A stretch of 36,294 nt of DNA from an uncultured Ruminococcus sp. (GTDB lineage: Bacteria; Bacillota; Clostridia; Oscillospirales; Ruminococcaceae), in the NCBI GenBank assembly GCA_900315755.1, contig ONAI01000030.1, forward strand, positions 1 to 36,294, in the 5' to 3' direction. The notes beneath the pieces are model-generated. The model ran no database searches. It had not been told where the DNA came from and saw nothing but the letters and a program-made list of their open reading frames with translations. The position numbers were made by a program, and so were the translations under genes. Shown in pieces: positions 6,814 to 18,440 of the stretch. How positions within the stretch are numbered: position 1 is the stretch's first letter; each line of letters begins with the position of its first letter.

Positions 6814-8928
6814 ATGTTTGAAAATTACAGAAAATTTGAAACTACTTATGCCGGCAGACCGCTCGTAGTTGAAACAGGAAAAACCTGCGGACTTTCTAAC
6901 GGTTCATGCTGGGTAAGATACGGCGAAACTGTCGTTATGGCTAACGTTACTGCAAGTGCAAAGCCAAGAGAAGGCGTTGATTTCTTCCCTCTCTCTGTTG
7001 ACTATGAAGAGAGACTTTATTCAGTGGGCAAGATCCCCGGCAGCTTCACAAAGCGCGAAGGCAAGCCAACTGAAAAGGCTATCCTCACTTCACGCTGCGT
7101 TGACAGACCTATTCGTCCTCTCTTCCCTAAGGACATGAGAAACGATGTTTCTGTTGTTATGACAGTTCTTGCTGTTGAGCCTGATAATTCACCTGAGATC
7201 GCTGGTATGATAGCTACTTCTATCGCTATCTCTATCTCAGATATTCCGTGGAACGGTCCTATTGCAGGTATCGCTGTTGGTCTTGTTGACGGACAGATCG
7301 TACTCAATCCTACTCTTGAGCAGAGAGCAAAGACTGATCTCGTTCTTACTGTTGCTGGTACTGCTGAAAAGATCGTTATGATCGAGGCTGGCGCTAACGA
7401 AGTTCCTGAGGATACTATGCTTGAGGCCATTCTTACAGGTCACGAAGAGATAAAGAAGATGGTCGCTTTCATCAATGATATCCGCGCACAGATCGGTAAG
7501 CCTAAGTTCGCTTTCGAGTCTATGGAAGTTGATCACGATATGTTCGATGCTATCGAGGCTTTCGCTGCTGACCGCGTTAAGTTCGCTCTTGATACTAATG
7601 ACAAGAATGTCCGCGATGAGAGACTCGCTCCTATCGTTGATGACATCCACGCTAATTTCGATGAGAAGTATCCTGAGCAGATCGCTATGATAGATGAGTG
7701 CATCTACAAGCTCCAGAAGAAGATAGTTCGTAACTGGCTCTATGAGGGCAAGCGTGTTGACGGAAGAGGTATTGACGAGATACGTCCGCTTGCTGCTGAA
7801 GTTGGTCTTCTTCCAAGAGTTCACGGTTCAGGTCTTTTCACAAGAGGTCAGACTCAGGTTCTTACTATCGCTACTCTCGGACCTGTCAGCGATGCTCAGA
7901 AGCTTGACGGTCTTGATGAAGAAGAGACAAAGAGATATATGCACCAGTACAACTTCCCGAGCTATTCTGTCGGTGAAACTAAGCCAAGCAGAGGTCCTGG
8001 AAGAAGAGAGATCGGTCACGGTGCTCTTGCTGAAAGAGCTCTCGCTCCTGTTATCCCTCCGGTTGAGGAATTCCCTTATGCTCTCAGACTTGTTTCCGAG
8101 GTGCTCTCCTCTAACGGTTCAACTTCTCAGGGCTCGATCTGCGGTTCTACACTTGCTCTTATGGATGCAGGCGTTCCGATCAAGGCTCCGGTTGCTGGTA
8201 TTTCATGCGGTCTTATCACTAAGCCGGACAGCGATGAGTTCATGACTATGGTCGATATTCAGGGGCTTGAAGACTTCTTCGGCGATATGGACTTCAAGGT
8301 TGGCGGTACTCACAAGGGTATTACTGCTATTCAGGTCGATATTAAGGTTGATGGTCTTACTCCTGCTATTATCAAGGAAGCTTTCGAGAAAACAAGAAAG
8401 GCTCGTCTCTATATCCTTGACGAGATCATACTCAAGGCTATCCCTGAACCAAGAGCTACTGTTAATAAGTATGCTCCTAAGATGCTTCAGACTAAGATCC
8501 CTGTTGAGAAGATCCGTGAAGTAATCGGTCAGGGCGGTAAGGTAATCCAGAAGATCTCCGCTGACTGTGATGTTAAGATCGACATCAATGATGAAGGTAA
8601 TGTATTCATCAGCGGTGTAAATGGCGATAACGCAAGAAAGGCTCTTCAGATCGTTGAGACTATCGCTAATGGTCCTGAGGTCGGTGCTATCTACCGTGGT
8701 AAGGTTGTAAGACTTATGGACTTCGGTGCTTTCGTAGAGATCGTACCAGGCGTTGACGGACTTGTTCATATCTCAAAGCTTGATAAGCAGAGAGTTGAAA
8801 AGGTCGAGGACGTAGTTACTGTCGGTGATGAGATCGTTGTCAAGGTAACTGAGATAGATCGTCAGGGCAGAATCAATCTTTCACGTAAGGATGCTCTTGC
8901 AGACATTGAAGCTAAACAGAATAAGTAA
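6814..8928 (+). CDS. pnp: Polyribonucleotide nucleotidyltransferase (PNPase)
   Basis: A 704-residue 3'-5' phosphorolytic exoribonuclease, part of RNA decay. Domains in order: first RNase PH domain (about 1-230), alpha-helical linker, second RNase PH domain (about 310-550; TRGQTQVL, the PSYSVGE and GPGRREIGHG loops, GDMDFKVGGT), KH domain (IREVIGQGGKVIQKISADCDV) and C-terminal S1 domain (VVRLMDFGAFVEIVPGVDGLVHISKL). Length is typical. The ATG at 6814 follows a strong AGGAGG. Codon use is strongly biased, as expected for a highly expressed gene, which also produces long open antisense frames. It lies downstream of rpsO with intervening hairpins that could set its level. Confidence 0.97.
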   Translation: MFENYRKFETTYAGRPLVVETGKTCGLSNGSCWVRYGETVVMANVTASAKPREGVDFFPLSVDYEERLYSVGKIPGSFTKREGKPTEKAILTSRCVDRPIRPLFPKDMRNDVSVVMTVLAVEPDNSPEIAGMIATSIAISISDIPWNGPIAGIAVGLVDGQIVLNPTLEQRAKTDLVLTVAGTAEKIVMIEAGANEVPEDTMLEAILTGHEEIKKMVAFINDIRAQIGKPKFAFESMEVDHDMFDAIEAFAADRVKFALDTNDKNVRDERLAPIVDDIHANFDEKYPEQIAMIDECIYKLQKKIVRNWLYEGKRVDGRGIDEIRPLAAEVGLLPRVHGSGLFTRGQTQVLTIATLGPVSDAQKLDGLDEEETKRYMHQYNFPSYSVGETKPSRGPGRREIGHGALAERALAPVIPPVEEFPYALRLVSEVLSSNGSTSQGSICGSTLALMDAGVPIKAPVAGISCGLITKPDSDEFMTMVDIQGLEDFFGDMDFKVGGTHKGITAIQVDIKVDGLTPAIIKEAFEKTRKARLYILDEIILKAIPEPRATVNKYAPKMLQTKIPVEKIREVIGQGGKVIQKISADCDVKIDINDEGNVFISGVNGDNARKALQIVETIANGPEVGAIYRGKVVRLMDFGAFVEIVPGVDGLVHISKLDKQRVEKVEDVVTVGDEIVVKVTEIDRQGRINLSRKDALADIEAKQNK

Positions 8929-8935
8929 TAAACGA

Positions 8936-8962
8936 GAACGCTGCCTTAACGGCAGCGTTCTT
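8936..8962 (+). terminator. Terminator-like hairpin after pnp
   Basis: GAACGCTGCC (8936-8945) pairs perfectly with GGCAGCGTTC (8951-8960) around TTAAC. The T-tract is short (TTAT), so read-through into the small membrane protein gene is possible. Confidence 0.7.
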
Positions 8963-9007
8963 ATGATACTGTAAAATAAATCGGATCGGTATCCAGAGGA
9001 TGATAAG

Positions 9008-9229
9008 GTGGCTTTTATCAGTTTATTGTTAGCATTGCTTATTGTAGTTGTGATAGTTTGGATGGTTTTGAGCATTGGAATGGCTCTTATTATTGTTGGT
9101 ACAATATTATACAACAAGAAAGAACATAAGAAATTAGGAATTGTTCTCAGAATATTTGGTTGTATAGCTTTAATTCCTTCGATCACAATAATTGTGTTGA
9201 CGGTAATTGATATGTTTCATAGATCCTGA
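9008..9229 (+). CDS. Small two-helix membrane protein, unknown
   Basis: A 73-residue protein starting at GTG 9008, with AGAGG seven bases upstream. It has a long N-terminal hydrophobic helix (about residues 2-34), a short basic loop NKKEHKKLG, and a second helix (about 47-67) ending in DMFHRS. I recognise no family. No clear promoter lies in the 45 bases after the pnp hairpin, so it may be expressed by read-through from pnp. A strong bidirectional terminator follows. It is a real gene more likely than not: start signal, membrane periodicity and isolation on its strand agree. Confidence 0.6.
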   Translation: MAFISLLLALLIVVVIVWMVLSIGMALIIVGTILYNKKEHKKLGIVLRIFGCIALIPSITIIVLTVIDMFHRS

Positions 9230-9253
9230 TTTATCCCAATAATCAAATAGTAA

Positions 9254-9287
9254 AGCAAAACCGGGGAAACTCCCCGGTTTTGCTGTT
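9254..9287. terminator. Bidirectional terminator between convergent units
   Basis: A perfect 14-bp stem (9254-9267 with 9271-9284) including CCGGGG, with the 3-base loop AAC. TGTT follows on the plus strand and TTACTATTT on the minus strand. It separates the small membrane gene from the end of the V-ATPase operon. Confidence 0.75.
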
Positions 9288-9288
9288 A

Positions 9289-9939
9289 TCAGTGGTAATT
9301 ATGATTCTGTTTGAGTACCATGTCCTTTACCTTCATAAGTGAAGTCGTGGTACTTCTTTCGTTTTCAGAAAGCTTCATAGTTATGAACTTGATAGTCTCC
9401 TCATAATCAGGAATCATTATGTGTTCAAGTGCATTTACTCGGCGGCGAGTCTTTTCGATCTCGTCCGCCATAAGCTGACACGCTTTCTCGATCTCTGCAA
9501 GACGTATCATTTTCGGGAATACTTCGCTGAGTGATGCAACAGCACCGTCAAGGTCGATCGAAGTAAACGCAGTTCCGTATGAATAAATATCATTAGCATC
9601 GCTTGTACGGTATTTCGGGCTGAATACCGGTATATTAACGCTCATTACGTTCTTTTCCGAAACTTCAAGCTCAACTTCCTGCTTCGGAAGCATAAGAGCG
9701 GTCTCAAGAACTTCTCTCTGCATTACTGAGCCCGCTACTGCCATATACTTATTAGCAGTTGAGATCGCAGCTTCAACCTCTGAACGAAGCTGTTTGTTTT
9801 CCTTGATGAGGTTCATGAACTGACGCATAAGTTCATCACGCTTATCTTTCAGAAGCTTGTGTCCCCTTCTTGCTGAGGTTAGCTTAGTTTTGAGCTTGCT
9901 CAGTTCCATTCGGGTAGGATTAACGTTAAGTCTTGCCAC
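9289..9939 (-). CDS. ntpD: V/A-type ATPase subunit D (central stalk)
   Basis: The 216-residue central-shaft subunit that turns inside the A3B3 hexamer and couples rotation to the ion ring. It has the family start MARLNVNPTRMELSKLKTKLTSARRGHKLLKDKRDEL, a long coiled coil, a middle region (KYRTSDANDIYSYGTAF) and a second long coiled coil (LMADEIEKTRRRVNALEHIMIPDYEETIKFI). Length is usual. It is the last gene of the operon; its start lies 10 bases after the end of subunit B. A strong hairpin follows its stop. Confidence 0.95.
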   Translation of the reverse strand: MARLNVNPTRMELSKLKTKLTSARRGHKLLKDKRDELMRQFMNLIKENKQLRSEVEAAISTANKYMAVAGSVMQREVLETALMLPKQEVELEVSEKNVMSVNIPVFSPKYRTSDANDIYSYGTAFTSIDLDGAVASLSEVFPKMIRLAEIEKACQLMADEIEKTRRRVNALEHIMIPDYEETIKFITMKLSENERSTTTSLMKVKDMVLKQNHNYH

Positions 9940-9949
9940 TCACGTCACC

Positions 9950-11326
9950 TCATTTCTGGGTATCGTAGTATTTAACGAGGTATTCTTCTCTGATACGTCT
10001 CAACTCACTGCGCGGAAGGAGTTTGAGGAGTTCCCAGCCGATAGAGAGTGTATCCTCAATGCTGCGGTTGTTTTCAAAGCCTTGCGAAACATATCTGCGC
10101 TCGAACTCATCAGCGAATTTAGCGTAGATGAGGTCTGTCGGAGTAAGTGCAGCTTCGCCGAGAACTACCATGAGTTCCTTAGCGTCTTTACCTCTTGCAT
10201 AGGCTGAAAACAGCTGATTCATTGTGTCGGAATGGTCAGCGCGGGTCTTTCCCTCGCCTATACCTTTGTCTTTAAGACGTGAGAGAGAAGGCAGAACGTC
10301 TACCGGCGGATTTATACCCTTACGGTATAGTTCACGTGAGAGGATGATCTGTCCCTCAGTGATATATCCGGTAAGGTCAGGGATAGGATGTGTTTTATCA
10401 TCCTCAGGCATCGTGAGAATAGGTATCATGGTAATACTTCCCTCTTTGCCTTCCTGTCTGCCTGCACGTTCGTATATAGTTGCGAGGTCGGTGTACATAT
10501 AGCCGGGGTATCCACGTCTTCCGGGAACTTCCTTACGTGCTGCGGATACTTCTCTGAGTGCATCAGCGTAGTTTGTAATATCGGTAAGGATTACCAATAC
10601 GTGCATTCCCTTTTCAAATGCAAGATACTCAGCGGCTGTAAGTGCCATTTTCGGTGTCGCAAGACGTTCGATCGCTGAATCATTTGCAAGGTTTACAAAT
10701 AGAACAGTTCTGTCAAGAGCTCCTGTTGATCTGAAGCTGTCAACGAAGTATTCAGATTCCTCGAATGTTATGCCCATTGCGGCAAATACTACCGCGAACT
10801 GCTCGTCTTTTCCTCTGACTTTTGCCTGACGTGCAATCTGTGCAGCAAATTGCGCATGAGGAAGTCCGCTTGCTGAGAATATTGGCAGTTTCTGACCTCT
10901 TACGAGTGTGTTTAGTCCATCAATAGCCGAAACTCCGGTCTGGATGAATTCCTGTGGGTATTTTCTTGAAACCGGATTCATTGGCAGACCGTTTACATCC
11001 ATTCGCATTTCAGGAATGATCTCAGGACCATCGTCAATAGGTCTGCCCATACCGTCAAATACACGTCCGAGCATATCTTCGGAAACTCCGAGTTCCATCT
11101 GATGACCTGAGAACACTACGCTGCTGTCTTTTAAATTGATTCCGGCAGCATTATCAAATAGCTGAACAAGAGCATTTGTACCGTCTATTTCTAAGACACG
11201 GCAACGTTTTCTTTCACCGTTAGTAAGCCGTATCTCAGCGAGTTCGCCGTATGTTACGTTTTCAACGTCTTTTACGAGCAGCAGAGGACCTGCTGCTTCT
11301 TCTATTGTTCTGTATTCTCTTGGCAT
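9950..11326 (-). CDS. ntpB: V/A-type ATPase subunit B
   Basis: The 458-residue non-catalytic nucleotide-binding subunit, alternating with A in the head. It shows the expected degenerate P-loop, [19 protein letters not shown] near 150-168, in place of GxxxxGKT, plus [21 protein letters not shown] and [14 protein letters not shown]. The ATG overlaps the stop of subunit A by one base (ATGA-type), implying translational coupling to keep the A:B ratio fixed. Length matches E. hirae NtpB closely. No unusual residues were noticed. Confidence 0.96.
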   Translation of the reverse strand: MPREYRTIEEAAGPLLLVKDVENVTYGELAEIRLTNGERKRCRVLEIDGTNALVQLFDNAAGINLKDSSVVFSGHQMELGVSEDMLGRVFDGMGRPIDDGPEIIPEMRMDVNGLPMNPVSRKYPQEFIQTGVSAIDGLNTLVRGQKLPIFSASGLPHAQFAAQIARQAKVRGKDEQFAVVFAAMGITFEESEYFVDSFRSTGALDRTVLFVNLANDSAIERLATPKMALTAAEYLAFEKGMHVLVILTDITNYADALREVSAARKEVPGRRGYPGYMYTDLATIYERAGRQEGKEGSITMIPILTMPEDDKTHPIPDLTGYITEGQIILSRELYRKGINPPVDVLPSLSRLKDKGIGEGKTRADHSDTMNQLFSAYARGKDAKELMVVLGEAALTPTDLIYAKFADEFERRYVSQGFENNRSIEDTLSIGWELLKLLPRSELRRIREEYLVKYYDTQK

Positions 11327-13098
11327 CAGTCTTGCTCCCTTCTCAGCAGATCGTCAAGTTCTGAGGATATTTCGACTGAAATTCTGCTGAATTCTTCATC
11401 TGTCTGTTCTTCCGGAACGTATTTGAAACGTCCGATCTTTTCGCGTACCGGCAGCGTTGAGACTTCTTCTATATCCGCACCGTTCTTGACAGCCTCATTT
11501 GCTTCATCGTTGAAATTGAGTATCAGCTTCATCATGAACAGCTGCTTTTTCAGACTTGTGTAGGTGTCAACTTCATGAAAAGCAAGCTGGTGCAGGAAGT
11601 CCTCACGAATCGAACGCGCTGTTTCCATTTTTAGTCGGTCGGAAGCGGACAGAGCATCCATACCGATAAGTTTGACTATTTCTTTAAGCTCTGCTTCATC
11701 GTGGAGTATAGCCATAAAACGTGATCTGTTCTTCATCCAGTCGACAGAAACGTTGTTATCGTACCACTTTGCAAGTGAATCTGCATAGAGCGAGTAGCTC
11801 GTGAGCCAGTTTATAGCCGGGAAGTGTCGCTGATACGCAAGATTTGAATCAAGTCCCCAGAACACCTTGACTATTCTGAGTGTAGCCTGAGATACAGGTT
11901 CAGATATATCGCCGCCCGGAGGTGATACTGCTCCGATAACTGAAAGAGCACCTTCCCTGCCCTCAGTGCCGTTTGAGATGACTCGTCCTGCACGTTCATA
12001 GAATTGTGCAAGACGGCTTCCGAGGTAAGCAGGATAGCCCTCATCGCCGGGCATTTCTTCGAGACGTCCGGACATTTCACGCAGAGCTTCCGCCCAACGT
12101 GATGTCGAATCAGCCATAAGTGCAACTGAATAGCCCATATCACGGTAGTATTCAGCGATAGTGATACCTGTATAAACAGAGGCTTCACGCGCTGCGACCG
12201 GCATATCGGATGTATTAGCGATAAGAACTGTACGCTCCATAAGTGATTTTCCTGTGTTAGGATCTATCAGCTCAGGAAATTCGTTGAGAACGTCGGTCAT
12301 TTCGTTGCCGCGCTCGCCGCATCCGATATATACAATAATATCAGCGTCTGCCCATTTTGCAAGCTGATGCTGTGTAACAGTCTTGCCGCTTCCAAAAGGT
12401 CCCGGAATAGCAGCAACTCCGCCCTTGGCTATCGGGAAGAGACAATCGACTACTCGCTGACCTGTTATAAGCGGCATATCAGGAGAAAGCTTTTTCTTGT
12501 AAGGTCTGCCTTTTCTTACGCCCCATTTCTGGAGTAATGTAAGGTTCTTATCTCCCTTTGCGGTCTCAATTACGCATACTGTATCATCAACATGGAATTC
12601 TCCGGATCCGATAGTTTTTACTGTACCTTCAACTCCGTTAGGTACCATTATCTTGTGAAGGACAATGTCAGTTTCCTGCACTGTTCCTATGATGTCACCG
12701 CCCACGACCTTATCTCCTGTTTTCACAGAAGGTTCAAATTTCCAGAGAATGTCTCTTTTCAGTGAAGGTACTTCAACGCCTCTCTGCAGAAGATTGTTTC
12801 CACAGGCTTTACGTATGTCATCAAGCGGACGCTGGATGCCATCGAAGATACTGCCTATCAGTCCGGGACCGAGCTCAACGCTCATTGGCTCACCGGTAGA
12901 TTCAACTTCTTCTCCTGTACCAAGTCCGGAAGTCTCTTCGTATACCTGTATTGAAGCACGGTCACCGTGCATTTCGATTATTTCACCTATCAGTCTCTTG
13001 CTGCTGACGCGGACAACGTCGAACATATTTGAGTCTCTCATGCCCTCAGCAACTACAAGCGGACCGGATATTTTTACTATTTTTCCAATACTGCTCAT
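11326..13098 (-). CDS. ntpA: V/A-type ATPase catalytic subunit A
   Basis: The 590-residue catalytic subunit that hydrolyses or makes ATP in the cytoplasmic head. The P-loop GPFGSGKT is at 233-240 and the catalytic Glu in GERGNE at 261-266 (E262). The A-type insertion with the non-homologous region ([33 protein letters not shown]) is present, distinguishing it from F-type beta. RAGR and [26 protein letters not shown] are also seen. The start at 13098 lies 20 bases after subunit F; the nearest AGAGG is somewhat far (about 13 bases), so initiation may partly depend on coupling. Confidence 0.97.
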   Translation of the reverse strand: MSSIGKIVKISGPLVVAEGMRDSNMFDVVRVSSKRLIGEIIEMHGDRASIQVYEETSGLGTGEEVESTGEPMSVELGPGLIGSIFDGIQRPLDDIRKACGNNLLQRGVEVPSLKRDILWKFEPSVKTGDKVVGGDIIGTVQETDIVLHKIMVPNGVEGTVKTIGSGEFHVDDTVCVIETAKGDKNLTLLQKWGVRKGRPYKKKLSPDMPLITGQRVVDCLFPIAKGGVAAIPGPFGSGKTVTQHQLAKWADADIIVYIGCGERGNEMTDVLNEFPELIDPNTGKSLMERTVLIANTSDMPVAAREASVYTGITIAEYYRDMGYSVALMADSTSRWAEALREMSGRLEEMPGDEGYPAYLGSRLAQFYERAGRVISNGTEGREGALSVIGAVSPPGGDISEPVSQATLRIVKVFWGLDSNLAYQRHFPAINWLTSYSLYADSLAKWYDNNVSVDWMKNRSRFMAILHDEAELKEIVKLIGMDALSASDRLKMETARSIREDFLHQLAFHEVDTYTSLKKQLFMMKLILNFNDEANEAVKNGADIEEVSTLPVREKIGRFKYVPEEQTDEEFSRISVEISSELDDLLRREQD

Positions 13099-13118
13099 TG
13101 GGGATCATCAGCCTCTTT

Positions 13119-13430
13119 CTAATTCAAAATATCTGAGCCGACTGCCTTCTCTACGGCTTCATGCAGTGCTCGCATACCGTCGCCGGTATTTCCCTCTATT
13201 GAAGGAATGAGCACTATTGAAGGCAGCTTGCTGTTTCTGTATTTGTTTATAGTGTCGCTAACAAGTGCAGCCGCCGGCTCTGTAATGTATATCACTGCAA
13301 AATCGCTTGCAGCGAGTTTTGAGATAAGTTTTTTTACTTTTTCCGGTTCAGTTTCACGAAAAACGGAAAGTCCAAGTGCTGCAAATCCGGATACACTTGC
13401 ACTATCGCCTATTACAGCAGCTTTATACAT
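13119..13430 (-). CDS. ntpG: V/A-type ATPase subunit F (central stalk)
   Basis: The 103-residue globular central-stalk subunit that binds D and regulates the motor. It begins MYKAAVIGDSASVSGFAALGLSVF, the usual Rossmann-like start, and contains VIYITEPAAALVSDTI and PSIVLIPSIEG. Its ATG overlaps the end of subunit C by eight bases, so it is probably translated by coupling. Called NtpG in the E. hirae nomenclature and F elsewhere. Confidence 0.93.
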   Translation of the reverse strand: MYKAAVIGDSASVSGFAALGLSVFRETEPEKVKKLISKLAASDFAVIYITEPAAALVSDTINKYRNSKLPSIVLIPSIEGNTGDGMRALHEAVEKAVGSDILN

Positions 13431-14355
13431 AGAGTTTCCTCATCCTTTCCGTGATAGTTTCGCGGTCTGCTCCACATTCCTTGCATACTCTCAGTATGCG
13501 CAGATTCTTGATCTCAGCTTCTTTTGCGATATAGTATGCTGCAAGAGGCTCTATTCCGAATGCCATAACTCTTGCTGATTCTGCATGATCTATCATGACA
13601 TCGTCACACCATTTTTCAAACTGTGCCGGAGATTCTTTAAGCATTTCAGCTGTCTCTTTATAGGCTGTACCTTCAAGGAAGCTCAGCAAAGGATCAGTTC
13701 CGGCAAGAGCTGCTTTTATGAGTGATTCTTTATCGAGTTCTCTGCTGCCGCAAATGGCTGTTTCAAGAAACTGGCGCGGCTTGTTCATGATACTGCATCT
13801 GTATGCAGTTTTTATGTCGGCACAGACTGTTGTGAGCTGTGCAAATTTTTTCATGAATGTGTTGCCGGTCTCATCTGCGCTTTTCTGCATTGCTGCAAGA
13901 GCAGCCGAGTCTATATATGAATCCGAAAGCTGACCGTCAAGAGTGACCGTTGCTGTTTCGTAGGCTTTTTCAGCAGTTTCTGCCATGTATTTCGGAAGCG
14001 TATCAAACTCCTTGGAAGAAAATGCGGAAACAAGTGTTTCAAGTGAAACATTTGACGGCGCAATATAATAGTGTGCCGGATCTCTGCCTGAGAGCATTGC
14101 TTTCAGTACGGATTTCAGGTTGTGAAAATCGTTGCGGTAAAGCAGGATCTTCAGTTCTTCGCAATCGGGAGCATATGTTGAGAGCATACTCCACACTTCA
14201 TTCATATCGTTTGAAGCAGCCTTTGATTCAAGAAGTGTTTTTAATTCGTTAAGGGTCGGAGTATTGATAAGCTGTTCTATGTCATTGTGGCTCAGGAGAG
14301 TACATTCCATAGCTTTTATAGCTGCAACTGCGCTTGCATATTCTGTTTTGCTCAT
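13423..14355 (-). CDS. ntpC: V/A-type ATPase subunit C
   Basis: The 310-residue socket subunit (V-type d homologue) that joins the central stalk to the membrane ring. It is mostly alpha-helical, starting MSKTEYASAVAAIKAMECTLLSHNDIEQLI, with the conserved-type ending EAEIKNLRILRVCKECGADRETITERMRKLYV. The ATG is eight bases after the end of subunit E. This family diverges quickly, so the call rests on operon position and the C-terminal EIKNLR motif together. Confidence 0.9.
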   Translation of the reverse strand: MSKTEYASAVAAIKAMECTLLSHNDIEQLINTPTLNELKTLLESKAASNDMNEVWSMLSTYAPDCEELKILLYRNDFHNLKSVLKAMLSGRDPAHYYIAPSNVSLETLVSAFSSKEFDTLPKYMAETAEKAYETATVTLDGQLSDSYIDSAALAAMQKSADETGNTFMKKFAQLTTVCADIKTAYRCSIMNKPRQFLETAICGSRELDKESLIKAALAGTDPLLSFLEGTAYKETAEMLKESPAQFEKWCDDVMIDHAESARVMAFGIEPLAAYYIAKEAEIKNLRILRVCKECGADRETITERMRKLYV

Positions 14356-14363
14356 CCTTTCAC

Positions 14364-14957
14364 CTACCTGAATAACTCTCTTGCAGTTATGTCTCTAACA
14401 GTTTCTTTTTCGGCTTCAAGTACAGCACGAAAACTATAATTCTCAGAAATGTTTCCGTATGTGAGAATGAAGCCGTCGGCAATATCAGCTGGTTCATCCG
14501 AGATCGTTATACTGCCGCCTTTATCTGAGGCTGCTTTTGAAAGTTTGTCTTTAAAATCAGCCGGAAGTCTTTTAAGATCATTGCTGCACATGGAAATCAC
14601 ACCGTCTCCTTTGCGGAGATCACGTTTTGCAAGCTTTTCTATAAGCTGAAAATACTCAGTGTCCGGAAGGTTATGGAGCTTCTGATATGCCTTTTCAATT
14701 GCTTCATTGATGCGTTTTACCTTATATTCGAGGATCTTTCGCTTCATTGCTGAATCAATTGAAGAACAGGCAGTATTGTAGTCATGCTCGTTCTTTAATG
14801 TTGCGCGCTGGATATATTCCTTATAGGCTTTATCGGCTTTATCTTCGGCTTCGGACATTATTTCCCTGACCTTATTTTCGGCGTGATCCATTATCTTTTT
14901 TTCGTTTTCTTTCTGCTGTGAGTCTATTATACTCAGAATATTTTCAAGACCGGACAT
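14364..14957 (-). CDS. ntpE: V/A-type ATPase subunit E (peripheral stalk)
   Basis: The 197-residue peripheral-stalk subunit that holds the head against rotation. Residues about 10-110 form a long charged coiled coil (IDSQQKENEKKIMDHAENKVREIMSEAEDKADKAYKEYI), followed by a small globular head-binding domain with GGSITISDEPADIADGFILTYGNISENYSFRAVLE, the family pattern. It lies 18 bases after subunit K. It would dimerise with the 102-residue G subunit encoded first in the operon. Confidence 0.92.
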   Translation of the reverse strand: MSGLENILSIIDSQQKENEKKIMDHAENKVREIMSEAEDKADKAYKEYIQRATLKNEHDYNTACSSIDSAMKRKILEYKVKRINEAIEKAYQKLHNLPDTEYFQLIEKLAKRDLRKGDGVISMCSNDLKRLPADFKDKLSKAASDKGGSITISDEPADIADGFILTYGNISENYSFRAVLEAEKETVRDITARELFR

Positions 14958-14975
14958 TGTATTCCTCCGTTCTTA

Positions 14976-17415
<2,440 letters not shown>

Positions 17416-17447
17416 ATATTATATCACACTCCTTATTCTGTTCTCGT

Positions 17448-17756
17448 TCAGAATATGCTGCTGATTATCTCGTCTATTGTTCGGGACATATTCTTCTCAG
17501 AAATGTCTTTGAGCTTTGCGAGATCTTTTTCGAGTTCAACCTCTGCTTGTTCCTTGTGTGAAGCTAACTTCTTATCATATTCTATTCTTTGACGATTGGA
17601 TTCGGCATTAGCTTCACCGATCTTTTTCTGAATGATGTGTGCTGAATTTCCGACAGCGTTATTGATTATCTCGTCCTTACGCTTCCGCGCTTCAGCATTC
17701 TTTTTATTCACTTCACTTTCGGCTTCGAGAATTCTTTTTATAGCTTCGGATGCCAT
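17448..17756 (-). CDS. ntpF: V/A-type ATPase peripheral-stalk subunit G/H (NtpF-type)
   Basis: A 102-residue, almost wholly coiled-coil protein (SEAIKRILEAESEVNKKNAEARKRKDEIINNA, then KIGEANAESNRQRIEYDKKLASHKEQAEVELEKDLAKL). It is the first gene of the operon, the place of NtpF in the E. hirae order FIKECGABD, and is the expected coiled-coil partner of subunit E. The ATG at 17756 is preceded by AAAGGAGGGAGA. As a generic coiled coil its identity depends strongly on context. Confidence 0.88.
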   Translation of the reverse strand: MASEAIKRILEAESEVNKKNAEARKRKDEIINNAVGNSAHIIQKKIGEANAESNRQRIEYDKKLASHKEQAEVELEKDLAKLKDISEKNMSRTIDEIISSIF

Positions 17757-17774
17757 ATTCTCCCTCCTTTACCC

Positions 17775-17795
17775 AAAATGACTAACAGTCATTTT
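17775..17795. promoter_or_regulatory. Perfect palindrome in the V-ATPase leader
   Basis: AAAATGACT, AAC, AGTCATTTT: perfect 9-bp arms with a 3-base spacer. It lies at about +7 to +27 relative to the predicted start near 17802 and just before the ribosome-binding site of the first gene. Its size fits a dimeric repressor operator; it could also be a 5' mRNA hairpin. Confidence 0.6.
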
Positions 17796-17808
17796 ACGAG
17801 CTAATATT

Positions 17809-17837
17809 ATTATAGTACACTATCTGCAATTTGTCAA
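17809..17837 (-). promoter_or_regulatory. V-ATPase operon promoter
   Basis: Full consensus on the minus strand: TTGACA (17832-17837), 17-base spacer, TATAAT (17809-17814). No other strong promoter is seen within the nine-gene operon. Confidence 0.9.
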
Positions 17838-17850
17838 TACTGCTTTTGGC

Positions 17851-17890
17851 AAAAAACAGAATGGGAGCGATCCCTCCAGACAGCTCCCAT
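17851..17890 (-). terminator. Terminator of the hisS-aspS-Nudix unit
   Basis: On the minus strand ATGGGAGC (17883-17890) pairs with GCTCCCAT (17861-17868) across a 14-base loop, followed after TCTG by six Ts (17851-17856). It isolates the V-ATPase promoter from upstream transcription. The remaining bases between here and 17982 hold no further feature. Confidence 0.75.
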
Positions 17891-17981
17891 AAAAAATATT
17901 TAACTCACGTTGTTATTATACCACAATTGATCTATGCTGTCAAGTGAAACAGTTAGAAACTTATTCCAATTTAGCATAGGA

Positions 17982-18440
17982 CTATACTCCGAATATCTCG
18001 TATTCGCCTTGTTTTAGTGATATGGAACGATATTCGCCTTTTTTCAGTATATTATCTCTTTCAGCTATATATGCATTAAGTATTGCACGGCTCATATTTG
18101 TTATATCATTTCTCTGAACAGCTTCTTCCGGCGTTAAAAGCAGGACTTCGCTGTTTTCATAACCGTCTGATACAGGTTCTCCGGATATGTATTTCAACGT
18201 GAAGACAACACACCACTGGTCACGCTTGAACTGTATCGAAAATATCGAATCCGCTTCAGCGTTTACAGAAGTTTCCTCGAAGAATTCCCTTTTTACCGCT
18301 TGTGTGGGAAGTTCATCTTCTTTAACATATCCACCGGGGATAAGTATTCTGTTTTTTGCCTGTCCATAAGTATGGCGGACGAACAGGATCTTCCCGTCAA
18401 TTTCGAGTATACCACAAACTGCGTAGTAACGATTACTCAT
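17982..18440 (-). CDS. Nudix hydrolase
   Basis: A 152-residue Nudix-fold protein that should cleave a nucleoside diphosphate linked to some group X; the substrate cannot be told. The Nudix box runs from G37 to V59: G37, E43, R51-E52, E55-E56 are present, but the usual Gly near the end is Ser58 (REFFEETSV). The metal-binding glutamates are intact, so activity is plausible. The ATG overlaps the end of aspS by eight bases (GATGAGTAA), so translation is probably coupled to aspS. A terminator follows. A housekeeping role next to the synthetase is possible but unproven. Confidence 0.88.
   Translation of the reverse strand: MSNRYYAVCGILEIDGKILFVRHTYGQAKNRILIPGGYVKEDELPTQAVKREFFEETSVNAEADSIFSIQFKRDQWCVVFTLKYISGEPVSDGYENSEVLLLTPEEAVQRNDITNMSRAILNAYIAERDNILKKGEYRSISLKQGEYEIFGV

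Noticed and set aside
7237-7824. 195-codon antisense frame within pnp (also 8203-8769, 7017-7430 and plus-strand 7742-8245)
   Set aside because: These frames stay open because of the strong codon bias of pnp. They have no ribosome-binding sites and low-complexity Ser/Leu-rich translations.
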